A stretch of 64,000 nucleotides of DNA, taken from positions 110,092,643 through 110,156,642 of the forward strand of contig OZ020594.1 in assembly GCA_963971535.1 (NCBI GenBank), written 5' to 3'. This document shows, in pieces, positions 11,169 to 22,215 of this stretch (its first letter is position 1; each line of letters starts with the position of its first letter). The translations under genes were made by a program, and so were the position numbers. Source of the DNA: Notolepis coatsorum. Its lineage: Eukaryota > Chordata > Actinopteri > Aulopiformes > Paralepididae. Under the pieces are notes generated by a model. It was not told where the DNA came from, ran no database searches, and was given only the letters and a program-made list of their open reading frames with translations.

Positions 11169-12721
11169 TTAAACAGAACAACTAAATGGTTTATTTCCTG
11201 TATGAGGTCTAGTGTGTCTCTTCATACTTGATTTATCATTGAACCCTCTCCCACAAACTGAACAGCTAAATGGTTTCTCTCCAGTATGAGTTTTCATGTG
11301 GCACTTCAGATTTGCCTTCACACTGAACCCTCTCCCACAAACTGAACAGCTAAATGGTTTCTCTCCAGTATGAGTTTTCATGTGGCACTTCAGATTTGCC
11401 TTCACACTGAACCCTTTCCCACAAACTGAACAGCTAAAAGGTTTCTCTCCAGTATGTGTTCTCATGTGTGTCTTCAGATGTCCCTTTGTACAGATTCCTT
11501 TCCCACAAACTGAACAACTAAATGGTTTCTCTCCAGGATGTGTTCTCATGTGTGTCTTCAGATGTGCCTTCATACTGAACCCTTTCCCACAAACTGAACA
11601 GCTAAATGGTTTCTCTCCAGTGTGAGTTATCATGTGTGTCTTCAGATTTCCTTGCTGACTGAACCCTTTCCCACAAACTGAACAGCTAAATGGTTTCTCT
11701 CGAGTGTGAGTTATCATGTGTGTCTTCAGATTTCCTTGGTGATTGAACATTTTCCCACAAACTGAACAAACAAATGGTTTCTCTCCAGTGTGAGTTAACA
11801 TGTGGCTCTTCAGATGTGCCTTCATACTGAACCCTTTCCCACAAACTGAACAATAAAATGGTTTCACTCCGGTATGATTTTTTATGTGTATCTTCAGATC
11901 TCTCTTCTTGCTGAATCCAGGCCTATTAGACAACGTTTGTATTTTCTGTGTCTTCTTTTGTTTTAGTGCCATCAAACCTGGACCTCCACTCTCCTTCCAT
12001 TCATCACAGTCATCAGTCTCAGCTCCAGAACGGTCATCATCACTGTCATCAGTCTCAGTTAGAGAACAGTCTGAAGAGAGAGGCTGGCTATCTCTAGTTG
12101 GTTCTAAATCACCAGCTGGATCTAAGTTACTGGCTAGTTCTGCTACTCCACAGTCCTCTCCTTCAGGTTCTGTTTTCATGTGTTCAGTTGAGGTGCTGGG
12201 TAAAGAGTATGCTTCTCTGTTTTTCTCCCTTTGGGTTTGAAGAGGCTGGAAGGACAGAGCGTTCTCTTGACCATCTTCACATTTCACTGGGTCTACTGTG
12301 ATCTTGGAGAGATCAGCTTCTTCCAGCCCTTGATCTAGTTCATCTTTAATCTGCTCTGGGTCCCGGTTTTGGCTGAGTTGTGAGGACAGAGTGTTCTCAC
12401 CTTCATTTTCACATTTCATAGGTTGTAAGGTCATCTTGGAGCCATCAGCCTCCTCTAGATCTTGACACAGTTCCTCCTGTTCCTCTTTAATCCGGAGGGG
12501 CTCTGTGTCCTGGGTTTGGCTGAGCTGTGAGGACTGAGGTTTCTCTTCATCATGTTCACTCTTCACAGAGACAGGAAGCTCCTCTCCCTCCTGACTGATC
12601 CAGAGTTCCTCCTGTTCCTCTTTCATCTGTAGGAGCTCTGGCTCCTCCTGGACCAGACTGGGGCTCCTCTCCTGCTGCTCAGGGGGAACCTCCTCTTCAC
12701 AGACAGGGAGCTGTGGGGGGT
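11169..12721 (-). CDS. C2H2 zinc-finger protein, terminal exon (partial gene)
   Basis: The frame runs from a splice acceptor (minus strand CCTCCCTCCAG before 12721) to a stop at 11169, about 517 codons, entering in phase 1. The first ~270 residues are acidic and carry repeated KEEQEELW/KEEQEEL modules typical of fish multi-zinc-finger genes. The C-terminal half has one finger-like unit lacking cysteines (FSKKRDLKIHIKNH), then eight complete C2H2 fingers of the form CSVCGKGF-x5-L-x2-H-x3-H joined by TGEKPF-type linkers (variants TREKPF, PGEKPF, TGNKPF). A ninth finger stops after CSV at a TAA. Such proteins are nuclear DNA binders. Upstream exons are not seen within 5 kb. The fingers are near-identical at DNA level, a sign of recent array expansion or conversion. 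It could be a live gene or an isolated paralogue exon. Confidence 0.75.
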
Positions 12722-12950
12722 CTGGAGGGAGGAATAATAATAGTATGAATAACAAACAAAGATGCAGTAGATAACTCTGCAACTGAAAGTAGAAACACAA
12801 TCGATCAATTATTGTTTGGCTACAAAACCAGAAAATCTCAATCATGCCTCATCACGCTGTCAATCACAACTTGGAGGTTGATCAGATGTTGTCAGGAGGT
12901 GAAAATGTAAACAAACAGAGTGAGACTTGAGGTTCTCCAAACTAAACAAG
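12722..12950 (-). other. intron side of the zinc-finger exon
   Basis: Immediately upstream of the acceptor the minus strand is T/C-rich (TTATTATTCCTCCCTCCAG), a plausible polypyrimidine tract. No further exon is recognisable in this interval. Confidence 0.5.
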
Positions 12951-12959
12951 GTAACTATG

Positions 12960-13190
12960 GATAGCTGAAATACTTATGGATTGTTAGCTTGACCAATTAC
13001 CTTTTTTACTTGAGTTGGGGCAACTGTTGTAATACCTACACTGTTCACCGGATTTAGATGTAATTAAAGCTGGAAGTCTGCACTTGAAGCACACCTGTAT
13101 TTCATTTCAAGTCCATTATGGTGTTGTACAGAGCCAGAATTAGTAAAATTGTGTCAATGTCCAAATAATTATGGGCCGACTGTATAAAGT
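12960..13190. mobile_element. Tc1/mariner-type element fragment
   Basis: The segment contains blocks characteristic of the non-coding end of fish Tc1-like elements: CACTTGAAGCACACCTGTAT, CAAGTCCATTATGG, and the terminus CCAAATAATTATGGGCCGAC followed by TGTA. The opposite end and transposase are absent. The family call rests on recollection of similar fish sequences. Confidence 0.55.
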
Positions 13191-13199
13191 CAGAATATA

Positions 13200-13406
13200 A
13201 GCCCCAGGGGTGAATGGAGTCCCCCACCGGGTTTATAAAAGTGCACCTGATGTACTCAGATTCTTGTGGAGGTTATTGAGAGTAGTATGGGATAAACAGG
13301 TTATACCAAAAGCTTGGGTTAGAGCAGAAGGAATCCTAATCCCCAAGGAGAAAGAGTCCTCACTGTTAAGCCAGTTTCTGACTATATCCCTCCTGAATGT
13401 AGAAGG
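13200..13406 (+). pseudogene. LINE RT fragment, part 1
   Basis: The plus frame reads GVNGVPHRVYKSAPDVLRFL, then WDKQVIPKAWVRAEGILIPK and ISLLNVEG. This matches the fingers region of a non-LTR reverse transcriptase in which VIPKAW and ILIPK precede the FRPISLLN block, here QFLTISLLN. A hAT MITE interrupts it at 13407 and the frame resumes at 13871. It resembles R2/NeSL-type RTs annotated in fish, but I cannot confirm the clade. Confidence 0.6.
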
Positions 13407-13870
13407 TAGGGCTGTCCCCGACTAAGGATTTGGATAGTCGACTATAATTAGCCAAAATTTGCCATTAGTTGACTATTAGTCGACTAAAAAAAAAAGTATA
13501 TTTCTATAATTTTTTTATTTTTGCATCATTCCATTTGGGCTGTGGGGGGTGCTTAATGGCTGAAGGAGTCGACTGAAGGCTTCTTGTCCTCTGCAAAAGC
13601 ATGCAATTGGTCCACTGATGGATACATCTTGATATTTGTCTAGTCTAGTGTGTTCATTAGATGGGTGAAATCCTCTTTCAGTGCCTCTGTGCCTGTTTTC
13701 TTAGGCAGTTAGCCTCTGGTATGCGTGCCATTAGCGTTAGCCACGCTTCTAGGCCTATTTTCTTTTCGAAAGAATGATTAAAAAAAAAAGATATTTGCAT
13801 TCGACTAAGAGGTTGGCAGTCGACTACGGCTCCTTTCGACCGATTAGTCGACTAATAGGGGTCAGCCCTA
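13407..13870. mobile_element. hAT MITE, 464 bp, complete
   Basis: The ends are TAGGGCTGTCCCCGACTA and, reverse-complemented, TAGGGCTGACCCCTATTAG. GTAGAAGG is duplicated at 13399-13406 and 13871-13878 (8 bp). Subterminal AGTCGACTA palindromes occur at both ends. There is no coding capacity. It splits an RT fragment cleanly: removing it plus one duplication restores the frame NVEGKIFLTVMAQRL. Confidence 0.9.
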
Positions 13871-14200
13871 GTAGAAGGTAAGATTTTCTTAACTGTAATG
13901 GCACAGAGGCTAGCAAACTACCTAGAAAGGGACAGCAGTGCAGAAAGCAGGAATCCCAGGGTTTGCTGGATGTATAGAACACGCAAGCATGATATGGCAC
14001 CAGATTCAATCAGCCAAGATAGAGAAAAGAGACTTACAGGTGGTATTTCTAGAGTGGTTGTTAACAAGAAAACAGTTAAATTCATCCAGAGGACTTTTCA
14101 TGTTGATGATGGACTGACGAGCATAACATCTGGCAATCCAGCTCGTCAAAGAAGCAAGCAAACTCTGCAGCACAGGAAAGCTCAGACTTCATAAGTTCGT
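13871..14200 (+). pseudogene. LINE RT fragment, part 2
   Basis: It continues the RT of 13200-13406 with KIFLTVMAQRLANYLERDSS, then decays: the expected palm region is represented only by short stretches such as the HDMAPDSISQ frame before stops. No catalytic YADD/FADD box is preserved. Confidence 0.5.
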
Positions 14201-14958
14201 CTCCAACAGGAATCAATACCAAAGGAAAAGTGAGCCGAAAGTGTCAACCTGGACATGGCTTGGAAGGGAGTGATAGCTTAGATATGCAGACTTGGCAGCA
14301 GAAACTGAACAGTGAGGATGTAAAGCTAGGGTTTGTCCGGCGGAAGTAGGATGCAGAGGATTTATAGCACGATCGGCTTCACCATTATTGGGAGAGTTGG
14401 GGATTCGTGGGCGGAGCTTGAAAAAAGCGGTAAATGAGATGTCAGTGGATTTGGTTGAGAAGTAATGTCAGCTGGGGGCAAACGTAACCAAAGGGTACGA
14501 GTATTCCTTTTCTTCTCTGTTGTTGCTGTTTCATGTGTAATATTGTAGGAATTGTACTTTTGACATAGGATAACTGGGAGGTGAGGCGTGTGAATATCAT
14601 GGAAAAGTGGGAGCTGGTTCTGGGAGGCTGGAACTAACCGATGAGCCCGAGGTCGTGGGCCTAACTTGAAGAAACACCAGTGAAGGGAGGCGCCCACTTG
14701 ATAACCCTGGTTATATGCTGACTCCTGTTGCTTTTTATTTATCTGCATGGTGGATTGTGATGGCCATTGGGTTTCTTCATTGAGCGTGGGTGTAATATAA
14801 ATAATGTGTAAGAGTCAATTCACTGGTAAAGTGCCATATGTTATATTGTATGTATTTGTTTGGATTTCTGCCTATGCCTTGTGCCTGCCAAGTTGGGTTC
14901 ATGACAGCAGTTCCCTTTGCTCACCAGTAGGTGGCTTACCTGCCTGCGTCTAGTTTTT
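14201..14958. other. no gene recognised
   Basis: Mixed-composition sequence. A 128-codon minus frame (14362-14748) has no recognisable domain. Nothing else is supported. Confidence 0.5.
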
Positions 14959-15336
14959 TACCAACGGATTTCCAGTTCCGTGTTCACGTTCTGTGATCTG
15001 ATTGGCCACTGACGTTTCTGGTGCGATCTGATTGGCCACTGACGTTTCTGGTCATGTGACATGTGCGCCCAATCGCGTGTTTCTGCGCCCATTTCCGCCT
15101 CGAACAGCCTGCAAACTACCTAACGCCTAGTTTATCACTGGTTAAGCTTAGGAGACTCTTTCGAAGTTGGTTAAGGTTAGAGTTTGGAATCAGGGCTGGT
15201 GTTCTATCGCCCTGCTCTAAGACAAACTCCTTAACCAACTTCTAAGGTTAACCGGTGATAGAAACAGGCGTCACACTACCAGAAAGGTCAGTGGCCAATC
15301 AGATCGCAGAACGCGGAACTGGAAATCCGTTGGTAA
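14959..15336. mobile_element. foldback MITE, TA-flanked
   Basis: Long imperfect terminal inverted repeats: CCAACGGATTTCCAGTTCCG at the left and CGGAACTGGAAATCCGTTGG at the right, extending through GATCTGATTGGCC / GGCCAATCAGATC. TA lies just outside each end. The core carries CATGTGACATGTGCGC and ATCGCCCTGCTCTAAGAC, which recur in the element at 40090-40530, so both belong to one MITE family. Confidence 0.75.
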
Positions 15337-15815
15337 AAGTAATCAGGCTACCTGGCTACTTAAAGTGTAATGGGACTGATGACATGCAGGTGTGTTAGTA
15401 ATCAGGCTACCTGGCTACTTACAGTGTGATGGGACTGATGACATGCAGGTGTGTTAGTAATCAGGCTACCTGGCTACTTAAAAGTGTGATGGGACTGATG
15501 ACATGCAGGTGTGTTAGTAATCAGGCTACCTGGCTACTTAAAGTGTAATGTAAATGATGACATGCAGGTGTGTTAGTAATCAGGCTACCTGGCTACTTAA
15601 AAGTGTGATGGGACTGATGACATGCAGGTGTGTTAGTAATCAGGCTACCTGGCTACTTAAAGTGTAATGTAAATGATGACATGCAGGTGTGTTTGTAATC
15701 AGGCTACCTGGCTACTTAAAGTGTAATGTAAATGATGACATGCAGGTGTGTTAGTAATCAGGCTACCTGGCTACTTAAAGTGTGATGGGACTGATGACAT
15801 GCAGGTGTGTTTGTA
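15337..15815. repeat. ~60-bp minisatellite, 8 copies
   Basis: Unit of about 60 bp beginning TAATCAGGCTACCTGGCTAC and ending GACATGCAGGTGTGTT. Eight copies start near 15341, 15401, 15461, 15521, 15580, 15641, 15700 and 15760. Two variants alternate irregularly: GTGATGGGACTGATGAC and GTAATGTAAATGATGAC. The array abuts the right end of the foldback MITE. Confidence 0.9.
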
Positions 15816-16080
15816 ACCGGTAAGAGTTTACAGTTTTGACCGTCGTTTGCAACGTTGTTTTGTTTATCGTTTGTTGTGCAAGGTAGTACCGTTTACTTTA
15901 TGTTACATGCAATTGTGCATTTGTTAATTGTATGGTGTAAATAAATACTCTGTTGAGTATTATCGTAACGGACCTTGTGGACATTCTGTCTTTGATCTGA
16001 CGAGGAGCCACAGACGCGTCAATTACGTTCTAGCCGGTTTTCAGCCACCTCACTGGCTTGTAGGTTTGTTTTTTATTCAC
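15816..16080. other. no gene recognised
   Basis: An AATAAA occurs near 15943, but no associated coding sequence is visible. Confidence 0.4.
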
Positions 16081-16204
16081 TAGTTAATTCAAGCCTTTAT
16101 ATAATGTTTAGAGATTAAAGTCAACATTTATGACGTCAGACTAAAGAGATAATGTTTACAGATTAAAGTCAACATTTATAAAGTCAGAATAAAGTCAAAA
16201 TCTT

Positions 16205-17180
16205 TAGATTAATCTCTTAAACCCTAGCCATATTTTCAGAAAATTCACTTAAAAGTAAACGGAGGATTGCTCCACTTCTACAAGGTCCATTTGCATGTTC
16301 ATGGTATCTAGGGACATGTATAATAATAATAATAAATTGGATTTTAAGAGAAAAGCGCCTTTCTCAGACTCAAGGACACTGTACAAGGAAAGGGTAGAAA
16401 AAAAGAAAAGATTTAGAAAAACAAAAGATAAAAAATTAAATTATGAATATATGTGTATAGTAACAACAGGACCTGTGAATGTATGGACCTCTGGGAATGT
16501 ATTCTCAGTGTCAGATAAATTGTGTATGTTACTATGCTTGAGTAAATTGTAATGAACCAAAGGAGAATATCAATTATTATTATTTATAAGTTTTTTCCAT
16601 CTTTGACGGTGAATAACACCATGCTAACATTGACCAGACATGAGATTTACCTGAACTGATTTAGCACCTTCATGAGATCAAGTGTACAAAATATCTAAGC
16701 AAATTAATAAAGGGCAGATGATTTACAGGTTTTTTTGTAGATATAGTACTGGATTTTGCCATCCAGACACATGCAATTTGAAATGAAATGAATATAGAAT
16801 ATAAGGCCTAAAGATGACCTTATTATGGCCAAGTCATACATCAATGGATCGGATCCAATGGCAGACTTAAATCTGGATTTAGTACCACCAGGCGCCCCTG
16901 ACAGGGCAGCAAACACGTGATTGAAATCTACTGTAAGTACAGTTACTTTTATATATGTCCATAGCTCCGCCATTTTTCACCAGATTGCGACACGTTTTTT
17001 TGTAGACGTTCACAGAAAGGTAAAGAAATAATGTATGTTGTATTTAATGGCAATAACGTTCAGGTTTGTTCGACCCATGAGATACAATCATGAAAAAAAC
17101 TTTAAAAAATGATTTAAAAAAACCCAGCTTAAACAGGGGCTGGTGTGAGCTGGGTAGTGTAGTTTTATGAAATTTCGACG
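16205..17180 (+). repeat. left arm of diverged inverted repeat
   Basis: Blocks here match the reverse complement of 24403-24895 in the same order: GAAGTAAATGG/AGTAAACGGAGGATTGC type, GGTATCTAGGGAC, CTTGAGTAAATTGTAATGAA, GACGGTGAATAACACCATGC, CTGTAAGTACAGTTAC, GACACGTTTTTTT, GTTTGTTCGACCC and GTGAGCTGGGTAGTGTAGTT. This arm has two extra inserts, at about 16306-16480 (starting with ATAATAATAATAA) and 16640-16900. The shared sequence is probably an old DNA transposon or a duplicated segment. No coding frame is preserved. Confidence 0.7.
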
Positions 17181-17841
17181 TCCATCGAAAGCCCTGGGAC
17201 TCCTATCTTAGGACTACAACGGGTTCATGACGGCGTCATTTCCTCACGTCTAATTCATCCGATTTCCAATCCAATGATTTCAATAAACACATATTTCGCT
17301 AATAACACTTAACCCCTTAACACATTGGACGCCAGAGGTCGCTGTGGGTGTATGGCCGTTTGTGCCAGCGCTGTGATGAAATGGGGGTAGATGCCGGTGT
17401 TTGTAGTGCTAAAACTATATTAAATATTATAGCTATGGATCTAATAACAACGTCGATTGTCAGTGAGTTTCTTCCGGTCAACATGCAAAAAACTGATAAT
17501 TTTTTCATTCATACATTTACGTTTTATACCGTGGTGAATATATGAGTATAGTTTTAGAGTGATTCTGTGTAATCCCAGGAAACGCCACCAAACAGTGCTT
17601 TACTGCATTTAATTATAAATCATGCCATTTCTCGCCTGAATCATTAATCAATCTGAAATCAACGCTAGATTATCGGTATTATGTTTCATCATCGATGCAT
17701 GAAAGGGGGGGGGGGGGGGAGGGGAAGCCGCCCCTCCGTGCTTTGATCGCAACTAACAGGACACGGCACACAGACACACGCTCCGATCGCGGGAAAAAGA
17801 TTATCGGATCAACGCAAGATTGATAACATATAGTCCTTACC
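17181..17841. other. possible piggyBac-type end and G-run
   Basis: CCTTAACACATTGGACGCCA near 17313 resembles a TTAA-flanked piggyBac-type terminus, and AACGCTAGATTATCG near 17660 recurs (reverse complement) within the MITE at 23128-24029. A guanine-rich run lies at 17706-17724. The far end is not found, and the LINE tail at 17842 may have cut it. Confidence 0.35.
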
Positions 17842-18265
17842 TTTCAAGTCAAGTCAAGAGTTTTAATTGTCACGGCATACAGGTATACAATGAAATGCGG
17901 GTGGTCTTGCCCGCAACGATGTGCAATACAGTGGTACAACATATAATAGAATCAAAAAATGAAAAAACAACATTGTGCAGTAAACAGGTAACAGGTAACA
18001 TGGAGTGACATCTCGGTATCTGTACATAGTTATTTACAGAGCATATGGGACATGCTAGTTAGCTTTGGTAGTGCAATACACTGTTCCTGTTATTCTAATT
18101 TAAAGTGTCCTTTCCTTTGGCCATAAGTGTGCGTGTGTGCGACATGAGTGTGTGCCCGCTCATGTTAAAGTGTTAAGTGGCTGCTCGTGTGTGAGCGTGC
18201 ACAGCGTGCGTGTCGTGTGTGTGTTCATGTGTGCTTGTGTGTGGATAGTTCAATGTTCTGAGCAC

Positions 18266-19978
18266 TCAATGTTCATTGTTCATGGCTCTGATGGCCTGGG
18301 GGAAGAAGCTGAGCCTAAGCCGCTCTGTCCTAGTAGCTGGGGTTCGCAGGCGTCTGCCTGACCTCAGCAGCTGAAACAGGCTGTTATTGGGGTGGTGAGG
18401 GTCTTTCATTATCCTGCAGGCTCTGGATTTGCACCTCTTGTTGTATAGAACCTGCAGGGGGGGTAGTGCAATACCCGTGGTACGCTCGGCTGAGCGCACC
18501 ACTCTCTGTAGGGCCTTCTTGTCCTGTGCCGTGCTGTTTCCATACCAGGCAGTGATGTTTCCGGTCAGGATGCTCTCTACAGCTCCTGAGTAGAAGGACT
18601 GGAGTATCTTCCCCGATACTCTGAACTTCCTTAACTGTCTCAGGTGGTAGAGGCGCTGTTTCGCCTTCTTTACTACTGTGTCTATGTGTGTTGACCATGT
18701 CAGGTCCTCTGAGATGTGGACCCCCAGGTACTTAAAGCTGCTCACCCTGTCCACGGTAGCCCCATTAATCATCAGTGGTGTGTGCGTCTCCTGCTGTCCT
18801 CTCCTATAATCCACGATCAGCTCCTTGGTTTTACCAATGTTCAGGAGCAGGCTGTTGTCCTGGCACCAGCGTTCCAGTACCTCAACCTCCTCCCGGTAGG
18901 CCTTCTCGTCGTTGTCCGAGATCAGCCCCACCACCACCGTGTCGTCTGCGAACTTCACTATGGAGTTGGAGCTGAACTTGGCCACACAATCGTGTGTGTA
19001 GAGTGAGTACAGCAGGGGGCTCAGAACACAGCCCTGGGGGGACCCGATGCTCAGGGTGATGGTGTTGGAGGTCTGACCCCCCACCCTGACCGCCTGGGGT
19101 CTTTCGCTCAGAAAGTCCAGTACCCAGGCGCTCAGGGCGGAGCTCAGACCTAGCTCGATCAGCTTGTCCATCAGTCTGGTGGGGACTATGGTGTTGAACG
19201 CTGAGCTGTAGTCAATGAACAACAGTCTCACATAGCCCCCCTTCTGACGGTCAAGGTGCGAGAGGGTGCTGTGCAGTACCTGGGAGACCGCGTCGTCGGT
19301 GGACCCGTTTGTCCTGTATGCAAATTGCATAGGGTCCATATCACTGGGGAGGGAGGCACAAATGTGGTCCTTGACCAGCCTCTCGAAACATTTCATGACC
19401 ACAGAGGTGAGTGCCACCGGTCTGTAGTCATTTGGACATGTTGGGGAGGGTTTCTTCAGTACAGGGATGATGGTAGACATCTTGAAGCAGGCAGGGACCA
19501 CTGACTCCGCCAGGGATTGATTAAATATGGCGGTGAACACTGGGGCCAGCTGGTTGGCACAGGACTTGAGTATGCGTCCTGTTATGCCATCTGGGCCAGC
19601 AGCCTTCCTGGTGTTCACCTGCATAAATGCTCTTCTCACACTGTGTTCCGACAACGAGAGAGCGTCCCCGCCCCCCCGCGGTTGCCCCCCCCCCTCCACA
19701 ACAGCCGGCGCGCCAGTGACGTCACTAGCCGGAGAGCCAGCAGCGCCACTGTCTACACCAAACCGAGCGTAGAAGATGTTGAGCTTGTCCGCGAGGGAGG
19801 CGGCGTCGCTCCCCATTGAGGGGGCGCTGACTTTATAATCAGTTATTGTCTTCAGTCCCTGCCATAATCCTCTTGCGTCGTTTTGTGCCATTTGTGTCTC
19901 CAGTTTGTCAGCATATGTCCTCTTAGCAAGTTTAACAGCCTTGCGTAGAGTATAGACTGAAGCCTTATACTCCTCCAT
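18266..19978 (-). pseudogene. LINE reverse transcriptase (RT part of frameshifted ORF2)
   Basis: The 570-codon frame carries ordered RT blocks: NTRKAAGPDGITGRILK, STIIPVLKKP, NDYRPVALTSVVMKCFERL, FAYRTNGSTDDAV, LLFIDYSSAFNTIVPTRL, GSPQGCVLSPLLYSLYTHDC, the catalytic KFADDTVVVG, WCQDNSLLLNIGKTKELIVD and FKYLGVHISEDLTW. It ends FFPQAIRAMNN, the usual C-terminus of this LINE group. The RT synthesises cDNA at the nicked target. The frame itself is intact and continues the endonuclease after a one-base shift near 19990-20010, so the element is inactive only by that lesion as far as the sequence shows. Confidence 0.85.
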
Positions 19979-19991
19979 GTTTCCTGACTCT

Positions 19992-21215
19992 CTACCCAGG
20001 TTGTAGGCGGTGGTTCAGAGTTGCTCTAATAGTGCTATCCACCCACGGTTTCTGGTTTGGGAAAATCCGCACCGTTTTTCTGGGGACAATACCATCGGCT
20101 ATTGTTGTAATGTAGCTCACCACTGTGTCTGTGAGCTCGCTGACGTCACTGGCGCTTCCTTTGAACATATCCCAATCCGTATATGTAAACACGTCCTGGA
20201 GCGTGGTCTCTGATTCGTCGGCCCACTTCTTTGTCTCACGTGACACGACGGCGTCACGTGATCTCTGTTGATATGCCGGAAATAGCAAGATGGAGTCGTG
20301 GTCGCTCGAGCTTGTGGACCCCGTTAATGGCGGAGCGGCTACTGCCTTGTAGCCGGCTCTGAACGGGGAATAACAGTGGTCGAGTGTGTTTTTCCCTCTG
20401 GTGGAGCAAGCGATGTGCTGAAAAAAGGACGGCATCACTCTCTTCAGGTTTGCCTGGTTGAAATCGCCGGCCACTACCATCGCTGCGTCTGGATGTTTGA
20501 TCTGGTGTCTGTTGAGGTAATCGTGTAGTTCTCCCAGCGCTTTGCCCGTATTCGCGTGTGGGGGAATATATACGGCGGTCATGATGACCGCGGTGAACTC
20601 CCTCGGGAGGTGAAACGGACGACACAGGATAGAAAGATGTTCCATCTCCGGGGAACACGAGTTTGAGAGAACATGCACCCCCTCGGGATTAACCCAGGAA
20701 TTGTTCGTGAGGAGGCAGACCCCGCCGCCGATGGTCTTTCCTGAGGCAGCGGTACGATCTGCACGTAAGACTGTGAAGGCATCCGAGGGAGATAAGCTTT
20801 TGTCCGGAGTCGCCGACGTGAGCCATGTCTCCGTGAGACACATGATGTTGATGTCTCTCATCTCCCGTTGGAACCGGACCCTCGCCCTTAGGTCATCCAT
20901 CCTACCCTCCAACGAACGGGCATTCGCCAGAAAGATGGATGGAATTGCTGGGCGGTAAGCAGCTCTTTTTAGTCTCAGTCTGATACCTCCACGTCTCCCT
21001 CTGTGTCTCCTCCTGCCGTAGCCTTTGTTCTTTTCCTTGCCGCCATTCTCCCGTCTGATTTCTGCTGGCCATTCTAGGTCAAAAGTGTCTCCAAACTCCT
21101 CTTTGAGCCCGGGGTTCAGGTCCATAAGTGTCTGACGGTCGTATGACGTACCCGCCAGTGTTGCTTTAAATAAAAAAGTAGAAAAAACAAACATAATAGC
21201 TAAAAGTGTGTACAT
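19992..21215 (-). pseudogene. LINE AP endonuclease (N-terminal part of frameshifted ORF2)
   Basis: Starting at the methionine of MYTLLAIMFVF (21215) rather than at an upstream GTG. A hydrophobic leader is followed by a basic RRRHRGRRGG stretch, then endonuclease motifs IFLANARSLEGRMDDL, CLTETWL (catalytic E), GGGVCLL, VAGDFNQANL (catalytic D and N) and SSSDHDSI (catalytic DH). The frame ends prematurely at RLQPG with a stop at 19992. Shifting by one base gives TAYNLGRESGNMEEYK, which joins the RT frame. The frameshift is therefore a late, single event. Confidence 0.85.
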
Positions 21216-21290
21216 CGTTGCGGAGCTAAAACCAGAGGCGTCTGACCGGGGTCGCGTCCTCACCTAGTTATGATGTTAGTTAGTTATGTC

Positions 21291-22029
21291 TATGATGTAC
21301 TGCAAAAAGAATAATCCAATTATCTGATTGCCATTCCAAGTACTGATCGCGATCGTGTGTCCAATGTTATCCAGCCGTGAACAGCCGTAGGTCAGGGCTG
21401 TACAGTGCGAGATATATGTTGCACGTGCTACAGCAAAAGCGGTCTGTGCGATGAATGGATTTACTTCAGTAGGGTTTCCGTTAGAATTTTTTTTTGCAGG
21501 TCTCTACCGGACAATTGGGATAAATTCCAGTCAGAGTTTATTGAGCTTAAAAACAATTGATAGGCCTATATAAAGAATGACATCCTCAAGGCATTTATAA
21601 TATTTTAACTTAAAACTAGGCTACTTTTGCGTATATACAGTCATTAATATATTCCAAAAAAAATAAGTCCCTCGAGACTTGAGGTGTCGGTGGGCAGTCT
21701 GCCTGACATTAATAAACAGCAGTCTGTTATAATCACATTTTTATGAGCTAACGAATTCCGTTATATTGGACATTTGTATTAATTATATCAAGCGAAGAAC
21801 TGAGAAATTTGGCAGAGAGAGACGGCAACATTATCGTGGGTTTGCGTGATGTATATCTCCACCTCCCAACGACTTGGTGCTGGTCATAATGTCCGGTGAA
21901 AATAATTCCCTCTAAGCACAATTTGATTATTTGAATTGTATTAAAATAGGCTAAAATTAAATAGCCTATGCCATGAACGAAACAATCATTACATTTGTTT
22001 CATCGTTGCTTCACCAAGCAGGTCTGTCT
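21291..22029. other. no gene recognised
   Basis: The first part may be 5' UTR of the LINE. A GATCGCGATCG palindrome is near 21346. Nothing else is supported. Confidence 0.45.
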
Positions 22030-22215
22030 AATAAAAACAATGGAAAAACATGCATAACAGATCGCTGTCGCGTCCGTGACGAAAACGGGCAGGAGCACTT
22101 GGATGGTCCCCGGGCGTGGCCCACGCCACAGCCCTCGTCTGCTCCCGGCTGCCCTTGGGGGGGAAGGACGATGGGATGGGTTAAGCGCATCAGCGATCCT
22201 ACAAAAAACAATGCA
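22030..22215 (+). mobile_element. SINE fragment related to 10770-11060
   Basis: It shares GGAAAAACATGC, CGCTGTCGCGTCC, GGAGCACTTGGAT, GGTCCCCGGGCGTGGCCCAC and GCTCCCGGCTGCCCTTGGGG with the second half of the element at 10770-11060. The V-domain-like start is absent here. Confidence 0.65.

Larger units (their letters stand above)
17842..21290 (-). mobile_element. L2/Rex1-like LINE, nearly full length
   Basis: A minus-strand LINE with endonuclease frame 21215-19992, RT frame 19978-18266 and a 3' UTR ending in a CTTGACTTGACTTGA tail (plus-strand 17843-17860). The only visible coding lesion is a frameshift between the two frames. The domain order and sequence match fish L2/Rex1/CR1-group elements. 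The 5' limit beyond 21263 is uncertain. Confidence 0.85.

Noticed and set aside
15337-15815. Regular repeats that could suggest a CRISPR array
   Set aside because: The units are contiguous without unique spacers, and the genome is vertebrate. It is a minisatellite, as are 29478-29948 and 52993-53381.
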